From Filomicrobium sp. (GTDB lineage: Bacteria; Pseudomonadota; Alphaproteobacteria; Rhizobiales; Hyphomicrobiaceae), in contig JAJFHK010000101.1 of the NCBI GenBank assembly GCA_021775655.1, positions 1 through 6,040 on the forward strand: a stretch of 6,040 nt of DNA, in the 5' to 3' direction. Position numbers and translations under genes: made by a program. The notes beneath the pieces are model-generated. The model did not search any database. It was not told the origin of the DNA and saw only the letters and a program-made list of their open reading frames with translations. The first letter of the stretch is position 1. Every line of letters begins with the position of its first letter. Shown here one piece after another: positions 5,848 through 6,040 of this stretch.

Positions 5848-6040
5848 ATGGCGGCCAAAACAGATGGCGGCCGACGGCTCGTAGCGGAGAATCGTAAGGC
5901 ACGCCACTCATTCTCAATAGGAGATACCTTCGAGGCCGGCATTGTGCTTGTCGGCACCGAGGTCAAATCCCTGCGAACAGGACAAGCCAATATCGCTGAA
6001 AGCTATGCTTCCCTCGAAGACGGCGGCATATGGCTAATCA
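5848..6040 (+). CDS. smpB: SsrA-binding protein SmpB, 3'-truncated by the window end
   Basis: The first 64 codons are present plus one base of the next; family members are usually about 150-160 residues. SmpB binds tmRNA (SsrA) and brings it to stalled ribosomes for trans-translation, which rescues the ribosome and tags the unfinished peptide for proteolysis. The visible part includes [20 protein letters not shown] (residues 13-32), then [15 protein letters not shown] and ESYASLEDG, all hallmark segments of the SmpB OB-fold core. The ATG is supported by GAAGG at 5835-5839, 8 bases upstream. The gene follows dapA on the same strand, an order common in alphaproteobacteria. The C-terminal tail that enters the decoding centre lies outside the window. 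Confidence 0.95.
   Translation, partial: MAAKTDGGRRLVAENRKARHSFSIGDTFEAGIVLVGTEVKSLRTGQANIAESYASLEDGGIWLI

Overview
The window looks like a chromosomal segment of an alphaproteobacterium, probably in or near Hyphomicrobiales (Rhizobiales). Three things suggest this: the divergent slt / dapA-smpB arrangement familiar from that group, the helix-hairpin-helix (H3TH, COG3743-like) domain with its characteristic RIER-W-EQA-LA and TEFSKR signatures, and the sequences of DapA and SmpB. The DNA is moderately GC-rich by eye. I see no insertion sequence, phage gene, CRISPR array, tRNA or rRNA, and no sign of recent gene transfer.

Layout, left to right. Bases 2-1417 (+) hold the 3' part of a gene whose protein has four tandem H3TH modules of about 65 residues joined by low-complexity Ala/Pro/Thr/Ser linkers; the gene enters from the left edge. 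It converges with an alpha/beta hydrolase gene (1526-2425, -), and a perfect 9-bp hairpin between them probably serves as a shared terminator. Upstream of the hydrolase on the same strand is a full-length exported Slt70-type lytic transglycosylase (2504-4501, -), probably co-transcribed with it. A 390-bp divergent intergenic region (4502-4891) separates slt from dapA (4892-5782, +), which is followed after 65 bp by the first 64 codons of smpB (5848 to the window end, +).

Functional themes. Slt cleaves peptidoglycan in the periplasm. DapA catalyses the first committed step to diaminopimelate, the murein cross-linking residue, and to lysine. Murein turnover and murein precursor supply are therefore divergently placed around one control region. 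SmpB belongs to tmRNA ribosome rescue and is probably carried on the dapA transcript. The role of the hydrolase is not clear from sequence.

Most of the window is ordinary core genome. The two places that merit a second look are the multi-H3TH protein at the left, whose domain usually occurs as a single copy, and the slt/dapA divergent region. The latter carries an inverted repeat straddling a candidate dapA promoter, a run of three GCTT...AAGC hairpin units, and a minus-strand intrinsic-terminator-like structure. I found no clear evidence of a wholly new multi-gene system.
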